From assembly GCF_014764505.1 (NCBI RefSeq), contig NZ_JACXWX010000004.1, forward strand, positions 248,001 to 312,000: a stretch of DNA of 64,000 nucleotides, written 5' to 3'. A model generated the notes under the pieces. It had not been told where the DNA came from. It was given only the letters and a program-made list of their open reading frames with translations, and did no database searches. A program made the position numbers and the translations under genes. The first letter of the stretch is position 1; every line of letters begins with the position of its first letter. This DNA comes from Phormidium tenue FACHB-886. GTDB lineage: Bacteria; Cyanobacteriota; Cyanobacteriia; Elainellales; Elainellaceae. Of the stretch, positions 27,857 through 36,876 are shown piece after piece.

Positions 27857-29311
27857 ATGGACGGATTTAGCAACAAAACCGAAACCGAAAAGCTCGATCT
27901 TACAAGCGCTGGGGTTTCTCCTACAGGTTCCACTGATTTGACCACGTTGGTCAACAACTCCAAGGGTTCCTCGTTGCAAAACGTGGATTTTAGACAGGCT
28001 TTGGAGCAATCTTTTGGTGGTTCACTGAGTACGTTGCAGACTAACGCCACAGTGACGAATGCTCCGGCTTCTAGCGGCAGTTCTGAAGGTAAAATCCAGG
28101 GCGTTCCTACGGATGATCACGACCATGCTCCAGCAGGAGCTGGCCAATTTGAATTCCATGTGAATTCGCTGGATGATGTCAGTGTGTCTAAGACGCTGAA
28201 CCGCGATACCGTCGGCCGCGAGAATTCGTTGAAGGAAGACATTGGTGCTAGAGGTGATTTGCTGATGCCAGGAGGCGGGAAAAACACCGTGATTGGATCA
28301 GGGGATACGGATGTTATTGTTGGGGCAGGTCGTGGGTTCAATACGATTACTACGGGTGGTGGTTTTGATACGATCGTCTTGGGTGCTGAAACTACCAACC
28401 GGATTTTTGATTTCGATCCAACGAAGGATCGATTCGTTTTGGCAAGCAATATTGATGCCAGCAACATTGTGATTGCCCAAGGCACAAACAAAAACAAGGG
28501 CGGAGTGGGAACGCCGCTCGACTTTGAGAAGAATGCGCTGGTGATTGACAAATCGAACAATCACATTCTGGCTTCGCTGAACTTTACCGACGCATCTAAA
28601 CTTTCTGAAGGTACCTTCAAGAAGTTGAATCCTTTTGCGCTAGTTGGACTTGCCTCGGCTCAGTTTGACAACGTTAAGGTGGGCGACGGCAAGCAGACCG
28701 GGACTCAAAAGCGCGATCTGCTGGTTGGCAAAGGTGGGGACGACTTCCTGTACGTTGGCGATGATGGATTCAAGATTGGCACTGCTACAGGTGGCGGTGG
28801 CACAGAGTTTCCCTTCCCAACCGACAGTCCCGGAACAAGCGAGATCACGGGAACGCTGCAAAACGGCGTACTGAAGCTAGAAGGTTCCTACAAGAATTTT
28901 GATGGAGCACCGCTGTTTAGCCAGGGTGAAGATTCGATCGATTCCAACGCAAAAATTCTCAATGGCTCTGACCCAGTAGCGCTGGTTGAGGGCTTCAAGA
29001 AGGTGCCACAGGATTCAGAAGGCAACAAACTCTCTGGAACCCATTTGCACTTCAGCCCAGCGGAAGACAGCCGTGGCAACTTTGCTGATGCAACGGTAGT
29101 TCGTTACTTCAGCGAGACGCCAACTGATGCCAAGTCAGGCAAAATTTCTGGCGAATTTGAGCTGAGTTCGGAAGAACAGGCAGCATTCTTGGCAGGCAAT
29201 TTGTACGTGAACATTCATACCAATGTTGACGTTGACAAAGATGGCAAAGCAGGGTTCCCGACGGGAGAAAACCGGCTAAACCTCAATCAGAATATGGTCC
29301 AGTTTGTTTAG
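27857..29311 (+). CDS. CHRD-domain protein with RTX-like glycine-rich repeats
   Basis: The protein has 484 residues from ATG 27857, preceded by AAGGAG seven bases upstream. Residues 1-130 are polar. A degenerate RTX-like stretch follows (GSGDTDVIV, GAGRGFNTI, GGGFDTIVL), then a beta-rich domain (IFDFDPTKDRFVL) seen after RTX repeats. A second short repeat precedes a C-terminal CHRD domain, with GTHLHFSP and LYVNIHTNVD as its histidine motifs. CHRD was first described in chordin and is common in bacterial exported proteins; the histidines suggest metal binding. There is no Sec signal peptide, so type I export is possible. A hairpin (29324-29352) follows the stop. Confidence 0.82.
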   Translation: MDGFSNKTETEKLDLTSAGVSPTGSTDLTTLVNNSKGSSLQNVDFRQALEQSFGGSLSTLQTNATVTNAPASSGSSEGKIQGVPTDDHDHAPAGAGQFEFHVNSLDDVSVSKTLNRDTVGRENSLKEDIGARGDLLMPGGGKNTVIGSGDTDVIVGAGRGFNTITTGGGFDTIVLGAETTNRIFDFDPTKDRFVLASNIDASNIVIAQGTNKNKGGVGTPLDFEKNALVIDKSNNHILASLNFTDASKLSEGTFKKLNPFALVGLASAQFDNVKVGDGKQTGTQKRDLLVGKGGDDFLYVGDDGFKIGTATGGGGTEFPFPTDSPGTSEITGTLQNGVLKLEGSYKNFDGAPLFSQGEDSIDSNAKILNGSDPVALVEGFKKVPQDSEGNKLSGTHLHFSPAEDSRGNFADATVVRYFSETPTDAKSGKISGEFELSSEEQAAFLAGNLYVNIHTNVDVDKDGKAGFPTGENRLNLNQNMVQFV

Positions 29312-29323
29312 GCTGTAGCCAGA

Positions 29324-29352
29324 GTGAGGGAATAGGTTTCCTATTCCCTCAC
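29324..29352 (+). terminator. Perfect 13-bp hairpin after the CHRD gene
   Basis: GTGAGGGAATAGG pairs with CCTATTCCCTCAC around a TTT loop, 13 bp beyond the stop codon. No U-tract follows. Confidence 0.7.
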
Positions 29353-29476
29353 AGGTCAAAGAAGGCATTGCCTAACCACAGGATAAATCTGCCTGCGAAA
29401 GCAAAATTTTTACAGGCAGATTCATCCCTAGAATCAGCAACACGTCAAAAATCTTATAGTTGATGGAGTAAACTCT

Positions 29477-29920
29477 ATGGGTCGGTTTATCCCTTGGCTC
29501 GCCTCTAGATGGTTTGCGGCTAGTGTATTTGCATCACTCCAGATGTTTATCGATATCTCAGCGGTGATCGCTCATCAGCAGATGGCTCTGGGAGAGGTTG
29601 AGGCAATGGTTCACCTAGAGCCTGATGATTCGCCTTATGCCGGAGAACCAAGCCCGACCTGGATTCACCTACTTAATGCCAACGGTGAAACGATTCGGCT
29701 AGCAGACTGCACCTGCAATCTGAAGGTTTACGATTCGCAAAATCAGCCGCTCGCCATCCCTAACCTGGTAGAAGCAGCAATGGAGGGACGCAATCAGCTC
29801 CTCACTACTTCCATCACTTTTCCAGCTGCAGGGGCTTATAAACTCGTACTAACTGGACAGTCTCCTGCAAACAAGTTTGAACCGTTTGAGTTAGTTGTGC
29901 CTGTGACCGTGCGTCCCTAA
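29477..29920 (+). CDS. Exported protein of unknown function with beta-sandwich-like domain
   Basis: The protein has 147 residues. Residues about 8-34 form a hydrophobic N-terminal segment after an arginine (SRWFAASVFASLQMFIDISAV is split by no charge), so it is exported or membrane anchored. The remainder is beta-rich, with CTCNLKVYD in the middle and a C-terminal AYKLVLTG...FELVVPVTV pattern like small copper/halide-related YtkA or FixH-type domains, but the match is too weak for a family call. It follows the CHRD gene by 165 bp on the same strand, so a joint surface function is possible. Confidence 0.6.
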   Translation: MGRFIPWLASRWFAASVFASLQMFIDISAVIAHQQMALGEVEAMVHLEPDDSPYAGEPSPTWIHLLNANGETIRLADCTCNLKVYDSQNQPLAIPNLVEAAMEGRNQLLTTSITFPAAGAYKLVLTGQSPANKFEPFELVVPVTVRP

Positions 29921-29987
29921 AGATGAGAAAGACAACAAAGTCCAGGAGGTGCCATAGAAGCTACGCTGTCTACGGTGCATCCTGGAT

Positions 29988-30021
29988 TTCTTTTTGCCAA
30001 TAAATTCTTTTTGCCAATAAA
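29988..30021. repeat. Perfect 17-bp tandem duplication
   Basis: TTCTTTTTGCCAATAAA occurs at 29988-30004 and again at 30005-30021. Confidence 0.88.
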
Positions 30022-30141
30022 TACGAAGCAGCTGAGCGGCGGTTGGGTAGCGATCGAAATTCTTTATTTACTCCTGCAATTGAAAGTGGTTATACTTGCT
30101 CGTCAGCTAGAACTGTCTTTGAATCAGGAGTAATTTTTCTC

Positions 30142-30930
30142 ATGCAATCTACTTCGTTTACTGACTCAACGCTGATTTCGATCAACGGAGAGCCTGCGGT
30201 TCCGCTTGAGTCTATGCCTGCGAGCTGGCAGCGCATTGCAACGGCAGGCTGGATGACAGAGCCACAGGTTTATACTGCAATGGCTCAGGTCTTTCTGGCG
30301 AAGAATCAGCAGGGACACATTCTGTTTCTAGAGCGTCCAGACACAAAAGATTTGAAAGATGCCTACTGCCGTGGAAACGGTTTACTGGCTTGGGAAGCGG
30401 TTCTCCACTACGGAGAAGCCTTTTTGCCTGAGCACTATCCCGATCTACAGCAAATACGGGCGCAAGTTCAGCAAGACGATTCTCAAGCAAGCGAACGACT
30501 AGCCTTGGTGGAAATTGTCAGCGATCTGTTCGATGAGCTAGGCTATGACGTGCCTGCAACGTTCTATTGGACGTTTTTGCATCCCCTGCAGCGATCGGAT
30601 TTGTTTGAGGTGCGATCGTTCCGGTTCAGCGAGCAAGATCTGGCAGTTGCAAGACAGTTTGATGCAATTTTGCACGGTGGCTATGTCTCGATGCTGCGGC
30701 GGCTAATTGATAGCATATCCAGCCGTCACGGGTACTACATTGAACACGGCTGCGGCTGCGAAAATCACCTGGCAAAGCTAAAACCCTGCGATGCTGCTTT
30801 CTCCTACACCATTCCACCAGAGGCACGGCGGAAAACGCTGCGGGCATTTTTGTGGAGCGTGATGGAAGAGTATCTGCTGTTTGAACAGCGATCGGCAACC
30901 CGATTAGTCTATGCCGAGGGTCTGTTCTAA
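30142..30930 (+). CDS. Conserved-looking protein of unknown function
   Basis: The protein has 262 residues from ATG 30142, with AGGAG 11 bases upstream; the frame is open to 30043, but the upstream part is not protein-like. I do not recognise a family. It is mostly helical, without signal peptide or membrane segment. Near the C-terminus a cysteine/histidine cluster (EHGCGCENHLAKLKPC) could bind a metal such as zinc. It lies convergent to the type I secretion operon and is separated from it by a 23-bp-stem hairpin. Confidence 0.65.
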   Translation: MQSTSFTDSTLISINGEPAVPLESMPASWQRIATAGWMTEPQVYTAMAQVFLAKNQQGHILFLERPDTKDLKDAYCRGNGLLAWEAVLHYGEAFLPEHYPDLQQIRAQVQQDDSQASERLALVEIVSDLFDELGYDVPATFYWTFLHPLQRSDLFEVRSFRFSEQDLAVARQFDAILHGGYVSMLRRLIDSISSRHGYYIEHGCGCENHLAKLKPCDAAFSYTIPPEARRKTLRAFLWSVMEEYLLFEQRSATRLVYAEGLF

Positions 30931-30950
30931 CAAGCTCCAGTCGATCGAGG

Positions 30951-30966
30951 ACAGCGCTTTGCGCTG
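30951..30966. repeat. Dispersed repeat copy, ACAGCGCTTTGCGCTG
   Basis: This 16-bp sequence and the 30 bp after it resemble 41433-41480 closely (both continue with AAACA...AATT...TTTTGAAA). It belongs to the family with core AGCGCTTYRCGCT also seen at 33452, 33482, 40011, 41494 and 63981. Confidence 0.6.
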
Positions 30967-30976
30967 CAACAACACC

Positions 30977-31025
30977 TAATTTATTTTTGAAAGCTGCGCA
31001 GAGCGCAGCTTTCAAAAATAAATTA
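30977..31025. terminator. Perfect 23-bp hairpin, two-way terminator
   Basis: 30977-30999 pairs perfectly with 31003-31025 around a three-base loop. The stem ends are A/T-rich on both sides, giving T-tracts on both strands. It lies exactly between two convergent genes (30930 and 31050). Confidence 0.88.
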
Positions 31026-31049
31026 ATCTTTCCTACCTAAAATATTCGT

Positions 31050-31460
31050 TTAGGATACTGGGTTGATATCTCCTGCATCTCTATAAACCCGCCAAGCATG
31101 GCTGTTTCGATACAGTAAAGAACCTTTTTGGGTCACACAGATTGCCACTGAAGCATCTTCTTTAGGACCCCGAAACAAGACAGCTACATCTTCGCTGCAC
31201 CCTCCCAGTCCATAGCGATCGCAGGTGATTGATTCTTCAACAACAATAAATACTTTTCCAACCGCTTCGCAGTATGACTGAATTGTCAATAGCTGGCTCC
31301 TGACCTCGGCTAGACAGATACTAGGAGCCAAATCTTTTGCAGTTTCTAGCGCTTCATCAATACTCTGACGAAGTACCCATTTAACCTGCTCTTGGGGGCT
31401 GGGAGCAATTGGATACTCTTCTTCAAGCGCCTGCTTTTGGTCAAGCGTAGTTAATTCCAT
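31050..31460 (-). CDS. Unknown protein, last gene of the type I secretion operon
   Basis: The protein has 136 residues from ATG 31460; an upstream extension would overlap the preceding gene and is not protein-like. It is soluble, with a helical N-terminal half and a cysteine pair region (SITCDRYGLGGCSEDVAVLF) in the C-terminal half. No family is recognised. It starts 17 bp after the cyclic-nucleotide-binding gene and so is co-transcribed with the secretion genes; a role in secretion is inferred only from position. Confidence 0.65.
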   Translation of the reverse strand: MELTTLDQKQALEEEYPIAPSPQEQVKWVLRQSIDEALETAKDLAPSICLAEVRSQLLTIQSYCEAVGKVFIVVEESITCDRYGLGGCSEDVAVLFRGPKEDASVAICVTQKGSLLYRNSHAWRVYRDAGDINPVS

Positions 31461-31477
31461 GAGTTCTGCTTTGTTTT

Positions 31478-31912
31478 TTACAGGGTTTCTTTGACGTAGC
31501 CCAAACGCACAGAAAGCGAACCAAAAGCATGGCGATGAAATGCAATTGCTGCTCCAGGCGCTTCTAGTTCCATCTGATCCCAGATGGAGCTTGAGAGGTA
31601 GTAGACGACACTGGGCTGCTCGGCAACGAGAGAGGCCAAACGTGGAACGTTGCAATAATATTCACCTTCACCAACCACCTCGCCTGGTTTGAAGGTTTGC
31701 AGCCGCTTAAGCCGACGATCTGGCATCTCCGAAACTGAGGTGACCTGACCCGATGCCACCAAATAAATGCCATCTGCACGATCGCCTTTGTGAAACAGAA
31801 ACTGTCTTTTGCGAACGACTAACCGTTGTAAATAGCTTAGAAAGGTGGCAAACTGCTCCTCGCTAGAGAACTGCTTTTTCAAGGAGGCTGAAAAAGGGAA
31901 GAGTGTATTCAT
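31478..31912 (-). CDS. Small cyclic-nucleotide-binding domain protein
   Basis: The 144-residue protein consists of one cNMP-binding/CRP-type beta-roll (about residues 15-125): KRQFLFHKGDRADGIYLVASGQ is the typical start of the domain, followed by FKPGEVVGEGEYY. It has no DNA-binding helix-turn-helix, so it is not a CRP regulator. The canonical phosphate-cassette arginine is not evident, so ligand binding is uncertain. It sits in the secretion operon behind HlyD and next to an ABC exporter that also carries a cNMP-like domain, suggesting a regulatory subunit. Confidence 0.75.
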   Translation of the reverse strand: MNTLFPFSASLKKQFSSEEQFATFLSYLQRLVVRKRQFLFHKGDRADGIYLVASGQVTSVSEMPDRRLKRLQTFKPGEVVGEGEYYCNVPRLASLVAEQPSVVYYLSSSIWDQMELEAPGAAIAFHRHAFGSLSVRLGYVKETL

Positions 31913-31963
31913 GCTGAAACCTTTGTGTGTGAGGACTTATGCGCTTGCCTCCCGGCTCCCAGC

Positions 31964-33436
31964 TCACTTCACAGACTGCATTGAATCGATTGCCTTGATT
32001 AGTTCTTCAGAAACGTAGCTAATGGGGGCGCGTTGACGAACTTTAATGTTCGCTGCCAGCGTCATTCCTGGAACGAGCAGAAATTGCTCATTGTTCCGCG
32101 AGAGAGCTTGTTGATCAAGACGGATTTCAATTGGGAAAAATGTCTGTCCAGCGCTTTGGGGACTGGGGGCGGTCGCTTCACTGCCGACTTTGGAAATTAT
32201 ACCTTTAACAGAACCAAACTCGGTAAACGGATAAGCATCAACGCGGATATCAACCGGCATCCCAACTCGGATATTAGCAATATCCGCATTTGCGACCTGT
32301 ACTCTAGCAACTAAGGATTCATCGGGAACAACTTGTAGCAAAGGCTGTCCGGACTGTGCAACCGCACCGGGCAGCTTGGCTTCTAAATCAAAGATCATAC
32401 CGTCTACAGGCGATCGCAAATCTAGTGTCTTCAGCGTATTTTGCACCTGTTTCAACTGAGCTTCTACTGAAACAAGCTGGCGCTGATTTTCCTGGATAGT
32501 TGCACCAAATTCAGCGTCCAGTTGGGCAAGCTGCTGCTGCAAGTTCTGGTAAAGGTTGACGATGACTTGATCGCCTTCCACAGCGCTTTGCATCTGCGAC
32601 ACCTGTAGCTCTTGCTTTTGGAGTTCGCTTTGATTGAGCTGACTCCGCAGCTCATTCACGTCGATCGCCCGTCGCAAAAAATCGGTGCGGGAAATAGCAC
32701 CTTGCTGAAGCAAAGGCTGGAGCTGCGACAGCAGTTCTTGCTCAACTTGAAACTGAAAGTCAGTTTTGGCGGTCTGCGCTTCGATCTGTGCAACCTGAGT
32801 TTGCAAGCTCGACTGCTGCAAATCATTAATAGATAGGCGATCGATCAACTGCTTTTCAAACAGAGCATAGCGCTGAAACTGCTCAGGCGACAAGTTGCTA
32901 GGATCACCCGTAAGCTGGGCAACCAACAGCATGCGCGTCTGAACGCGGTTAAACAACTCCGGAGGAATACGGGCGCCACTCTGCTGCAGTTTGGTGATCG
33001 GCTCACCTTGTTGGGCAATTTGCAGCACCGCTATTTCTTTGACCAGCTGATCTTGCTGGAGCAAGAGCGCCTCTAGCTGATTGAGCATTTCTGTTTTATC
33101 GAGCTGTAAGAGGAGCTGCCCTTGCTTAACGCGATCGCCTTCTTGAACCAAGACAGCCGCTACCACGCCGCTAGTTTTAGACTGCACGGCTTGAGACTGC
33201 GAAACTGGATCAAGCTTACCTCTAGTGACAATGACTACATCAATCCGAGCAAAAATCGACCAGCCCAAACCGGCAGTTAAGCTAATCAAAATAACCTGAG
33301 TCAGGCGCTTTGTCCAAGTACCGGGCTGCGGCAACCCGGGTGCACCGCTGGTTAGGTCTTGCTCAACTTGATCGAGCGCTGTCTGGTAGCGTCGTCGAAA
33401 GGAACCTACAGGATTAAGTAACCATCGGCGTGTCAT
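31964..33436 (-). CDS. HlyD-family membrane fusion protein of the type I secretion system
   Basis: The periplasmic adaptor of 490 residues has one transmembrane helix at about 47-65 (VILISLTAGLGWSIFARID), a long coiled coil in the middle (about 125-330, rich in Q and L), and flanking lipoyl/barrel-sandwich halves (KTSGVVAAVLVQEGDRVKQG and LRSPVDGMIFD). The C-terminus carries the beta-barrel PVDIRVDAYP. It joins the inner-membrane ABC exporter (next gene upstream) to a TolC-like outer-membrane channel, which is not in this window. The preceding spacer (294 bp) includes a 30-bp tandem repeat. Confidence 0.93.
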   Translation of the reverse strand: MTRRWLLNPVGSFRRRYQTALDQVEQDLTSGAPGLPQPGTWTKRLTQVILISLTAGLGWSIFARIDVVIVTRGKLDPVSQSQAVQSKTSGVVAAVLVQEGDRVKQGQLLLQLDKTEMLNQLEALLLQQDQLVKEIAVLQIAQQGEPITKLQQSGARIPPELFNRVQTRMLLVAQLTGDPSNLSPEQFQRYALFEKQLIDRLSINDLQQSSLQTQVAQIEAQTAKTDFQFQVEQELLSQLQPLLQQGAISRTDFLRRAIDVNELRSQLNQSELQKQELQVSQMQSAVEGDQVIVNLYQNLQQQLAQLDAEFGATIQENQRQLVSVEAQLKQVQNTLKTLDLRSPVDGMIFDLEAKLPGAVAQSGQPLLQVVPDESLVARVQVANADIANIRVGMPVDIRVDAYPFTEFGSVKGIISKVGSEATAPSPQSAGQTFFPIEIRLDQQALSRNNEQFLLVPGMTLAANIKVRQRAPISYVSEELIKAIDSMQSVK

Positions 33437-33450
33437 CGCATCTCTCCAAA

Positions 33451-33510
33451 TCTATAGCGCTTCACGCTTGAATAACTTAATCTGTAGCGCTTCACGCTTG
33501 AACAACTTAT
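33451..33510. repeat. 30-bp tandem repeat with AGCGCTTCACGCT core
   Basis: Two adjoining 30-bp units (33451-33480 and 33481-33510) differ at three positions. Each contains TAGCGCTTCACGCTTGAA, the core of a dispersed repeat seen at five other places in the window. Confidence 0.85.
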
Positions 33511-33730
33511 TCTGTTTCTGCAACCCTGCGGTTTTCGCAAAAAACAACTTTCCAAATGGCTCAGCGTGGCTAAAAGCAAGATACGGGCGTTATTTCCCTG
33601 GAAACGGCAATACTTCCTTCGGGGTTCCTATTAACTGAGTGATTATTGATCGCGCTTGAGGATTGCCCCATTCCTATAATCAAGCGGAATTAACAAAATC
33701 CGGAGGACGATGGAAAACCTGCTCAAGAGT

Positions 33731-36700
33731 TTACCGGGTTTGCTGAGTATATAAACAGTAGTAAAGCTGCCGCTGCATCATTAATTCCTGATGGGTTCCC
33801 TGCTCAGCAATTACACCCGCCTGCATAAAGAGGATCCGATCGGCATTGGTTAGGGTACTCAAGCGGTGTGTAATGAAGAAACAAGTGCGATCGTGAAACT
33901 TCCGCATCAGGTTTTCGCAGACGCGCCGCTCTGTTTCGTAGTCTAGAGCGCTGGTGGCTTCGTCAAAAATCAGCAGGCGGGGATTACGAGCAACGGCACG
34001 GGCGATCGCAATACGCTGCCGCTGTCCGCCAGATAGGGAAGCGCCTCGTTCGCCCACGCGGCTATTGTAAGCATCTGGGAGCTGCATGATGAAATCGTGT
34101 GCTTCGGCAACTTTGGCAGCTTCGAGCACAAGATCATCTGATATATCACCAAATAAGGCAATATTATCTCGGATCGTTCCTTCAAACAAAACGGCATCTT
34201 GCGGCACAATCCCAATCTGGCGGCGCAGTGAGCCGAGGCTGACTTTGCTAATATCGTAGCCGTCGATCAAAATCTGACCAGATTGCGGCAGATACAGGCG
34301 CGGCAGCAGCTTCAGCAGCGTACTTTTGCCGGAGCCGCTCTGCCCCACAATACCCACAAACGAACCTGTTGCAACCTCTAGGCTGACGTTGGCAAGCTGG
34401 AGCTGTCCCGGATTAAAGCCAAAGCTAACTTCGTGATATTCTACCCGTCCTGCTAGCGTTGGCAGTTCTAGCTGAGCCTCCTGCTCGGATAATTCTTCGG
34501 TCGGTGAGTCTACAATGTCTGCCAAAAGCTCCATTGAGAGCGATGTTTCCTGAAACCGCTGCCACAGGTGGGCTAATCGCAGCAGCGGTCCAGTTACATA
34601 TCCGGTGAGAATCCGAAAGGCGATCAGTCCACCCAGTGATAATTGCCCTTCTAAAACGAGTCCGGCTCCCACCCACAGCACCAAGAGATTGCTCATGGTG
34701 TTGAGGAAAGTGCTGAACGAAGAAAAGACGGTGCTGACAGTGGAAGTGGTAAAGCCTGTACTGAGATACTGCACATAGCGTTCTCGCCAAGTCGCTTCTA
34801 CTAAAGCCTCCATGTGCTGCGCTTTAACGGTAAAGATGCCGCTTAGCGTTTCAATTAGATACGACTGGACTTGAGCACTACGATCGGACTTCACCCGAAT
34901 CAATTTCTCTTGAATAGCTGCAACTATCAGCGTTGAAGCAACGACGACCGGCACACTCAACAGCACACAAAACGTCAGGGGCGTGCTGTAGAGAAACATG
35001 ACGGCAATGTAAAATACTGAGAACAGCACATCTAGCACGGCAGTCAGCGCTGTACCCGTTAAAAACTGGCGAATGTTTTCTAACTCTGAGAGCCGCGCTG
35101 AAAGTTCGCCCACAGGGCGTTTTTCAAAGAAAGGCAGCGGCAAGCGCAACAAATGCCGAATAATTTCAGCGCTCAAGCGCAGATCGATTCGGTGAGCCGT
35201 ATTCGCAAATAAATACATCCGCAAAATTGACAGTGCCCCTTCCAGCACCGCAAAGGCGATCATCAACCCGCCAAACACCGTCATAGCGCTGAGGTTGGCG
35301 CTCACGATCACTTGGTCGATCACCTGCTGAATCAGCAGCGGGTTCGCGAGGCTCAAAAGTTGCACAAACACCGAAGCAAACAAAACTTGTATCAAAACGC
35401 CGCGCTGCTTTGCCAATACTGGAAAGAACCAGCTAAAGCCAAAGCGTTTGACGGGCGTTTGCGGCAAGCGCTCCAGCACAATTGCTCGACAAACAGGTTC
35501 TGCATCATGCTGGGGTGAAGGAGTCAGCCGCGCTGCCAGTTCTGTTGCCGTCAATCGCAGCAGTCCCGTACGGGGGGAGCCAATGATGGTTGCCGTGGGG
35601 GTGGCTTCATAAAGCACAACAGGAATTCCTCGGCAGCGAAGCAACGCGGGTACGGCGATCCGGTTAATGCCGCCTGCTGTTGGAGTAAAGCGAACAACTT
35701 CTGCATTGAACCCAATCGCCTGTGCCACCCGGACGCAAAGTTCAATTGGGTCAAAATCATCGATCGATTTTTGCGACAGCCAACGCCGCAGTGAATCTGG
35801 GCGGTAGGGGACTTTCAAATAGGCACAGACCATTGCGAAGCAAGCCACCACATCTTCCACAGGATCAGGAAAAGGCGATCGCCGGACTGGATAAGACTGG
35901 CTGGGCAGCTCCTTCTGGGGCGGGGCGGGTGGCAGCGCAGGAGGGGCACTTGCTGCAGGGGATGGCAGCGTGCCGACGGGCATGTCAGCACCTGGTTTTT
36001 TGCCATTTAAAATCGTTGAAGTCCAAAAATTGCGCTCAATGCCCAACAGCCGTACTGGAAAAGGAGAAGAACGAGTGGGCTGAATTTGTCCGACTAAGGT
36101 GACGGGGGTACCAATGGGCACGTTAACGGGTGCGCCACCGCTGACCAGCCAAACGCGATCGTTAGAAAGCTTTAATGCATCAGATTTTGCTGTGGGAAAC
36201 CAGTTTTGCACCACTGCCAGCTGATGCTGCTCGATATAATGAATTACCTCTATTAAATCTTCCTTAGCGAAGGGCGTTGGCATCCAGCCTAAAAACTGGT
36301 CGATCGTGTCAAAAAGCTCAATCAGGCTAACCTGCTGCGCCAGTGGCGCCAACAGATGCTTGAGGGCAAGCGCTTCAAATTCATCAGCGGGCAGTGCCAA
36401 CGTCAGCACCTCACCCTCTGCCAGCTTATCTTTGGGTGCTTCAGATACCGCTTCAGCTGCTCCAGATGCAGCAAGTTCAGGTGCAGCAGGCGCAGAAAGA
36501 GCTGCCCGGACAGACCCCGCTGCAACACGACGCAGTAGGCTCTCAGCACCAACAACGGTTCCTTTGCCTACGACTGCCAGGGTAGCCGCTGTGGCTGGAT
36601 TTTGCGGCAGGGCAGATCCTAAAATTCGAACGCGTCCCTGAACGACGCAGTGAATTGCAGAAGGCAGTTCTCCTGCCGGATAAATGACCGCACCGGGACG

Positions 36701-36829
36701 AAATGAACAGAGCTGTAGTTTGGCTGCTACCTGGCTCCGCAGCTTGTCTGGAAGGTAATTAAACGGAAACGCTTTGAAGAAATCTGAAAGAAACGAGTTA
36801 ATGGAAATATCCACGTTTACCATTGTCAA
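33731..36829 (-). CDS. HlyB-like type I secretion ABC exporter with cNMP-binding domain and degenerate C39 domain
   Basis: The 1032-residue protein has, in order, a CRP-like cyclic-nucleotide-binding domain (about 25-160), a second region with a proline-rich linker (to about 315), a C39-peptidase-like domain (about 320-450), an ABC transmembrane domain (about 470-770) and a nucleotide-binding domain (about 796-1030; GQSGSGKST, LSGGQRQRIAIARA, FDEATSALD, FFITHRL). In C39 the catalytic cysteine follows an aspartate (DC); here it reads DVVAC, with V327 at that place, and the histidine position reads IPVV. The domain is therefore probably inactive and serves to hold unfolded RTX substrate, as in HlyB. 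It is upstream of HlyD in the same operon. Confidence 0.92.
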   Translation of the reverse strand: MTMVNVDISINSFLSDFFKAFPFNYLPDKLRSQVAAKLQLCSFRPGAVIYPAGELPSAIHCVVQGRVRILGSALPQNPATAATLAVVGKGTVVGAESLLRRVAAGSVRAALSAPAAPELAASGAAEAVSEAPKDKLAEGEVLTLALPADEFEALALKHLLAPLAQQVSLIELFDTIDQFLGWMPTPFAKEDLIEVIHYIEQHQLAVVQNWFPTAKSDALKLSNDRVWLVSGGAPVNVPIGTPVTLVGQIQPTRSSPFPVRLLGIERNFWTSTILNGKKPGADMPVGTLPSPAASAPPALPPAPPQKELPSQSYPVRRSPFPDPVEDVVACFAMVCAYLKVPYRPDSLRRWLSQKSIDDFDPIELCVRVAQAIGFNAEVVRFTPTAGGINRIAVPALLRCRGIPVVLYEATPTATIIGSPRTGLLRLTATELAARLTPSPQHDAEPVCRAIVLERLPQTPVKRFGFSWFFPVLAKQRGVLIQVLFASVFVQLLSLANPLLIQQVIDQVIVSANLSAMTVFGGLMIAFAVLEGALSILRMYLFANTAHRIDLRLSAEIIRHLLRLPLPFFEKRPVGELSARLSELENIRQFLTGTALTAVLDVLFSVFYIAVMFLYSTPLTFCVLLSVPVVVASTLIVAAIQEKLIRVKSDRSAQVQSYLIETLSGIFTVKAQHMEALVEATWRERYVQYLSTGFTTSTVSTVFSSFSTFLNTMSNLLVLWVGAGLVLEGQLSLGGLIAFRILTGYVTGPLLRLAHLWQRFQETSLSMELLADIVDSPTEELSEQEAQLELPTLAGRVEYHEVSFGFNPGQLQLANVSLEVATGSFVGIVGQSGSGKSTLLKLLPRLYLPQSGQILIDGYDISKVSLGSLRRQIGIVPQDAVLFEGTIRDNIALFGDISDDLVLEAAKVAEAHDFIMQLPDAYNSRVGERGASLSGGQRQRIAIARAVARNPRLLIFDEATSALDYETERRVCENLMRKFHDRTCFFITHRLSTLTNADRILFMQAGVIAEQGTHQELMMQRQLYYCLYTQQTR

Positions 36830-36876
36830 AACCTTCTTGGAGACTGTCTGTTTGCAGCGTTTGCCGCTAGGGTCGC

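Noticed and set aside
33451-33510. Possible CRISPR array
   Set aside because: Only two adjoining 30-bp units with no spacers between them; it is a tandem duplication containing a dispersed repeat.
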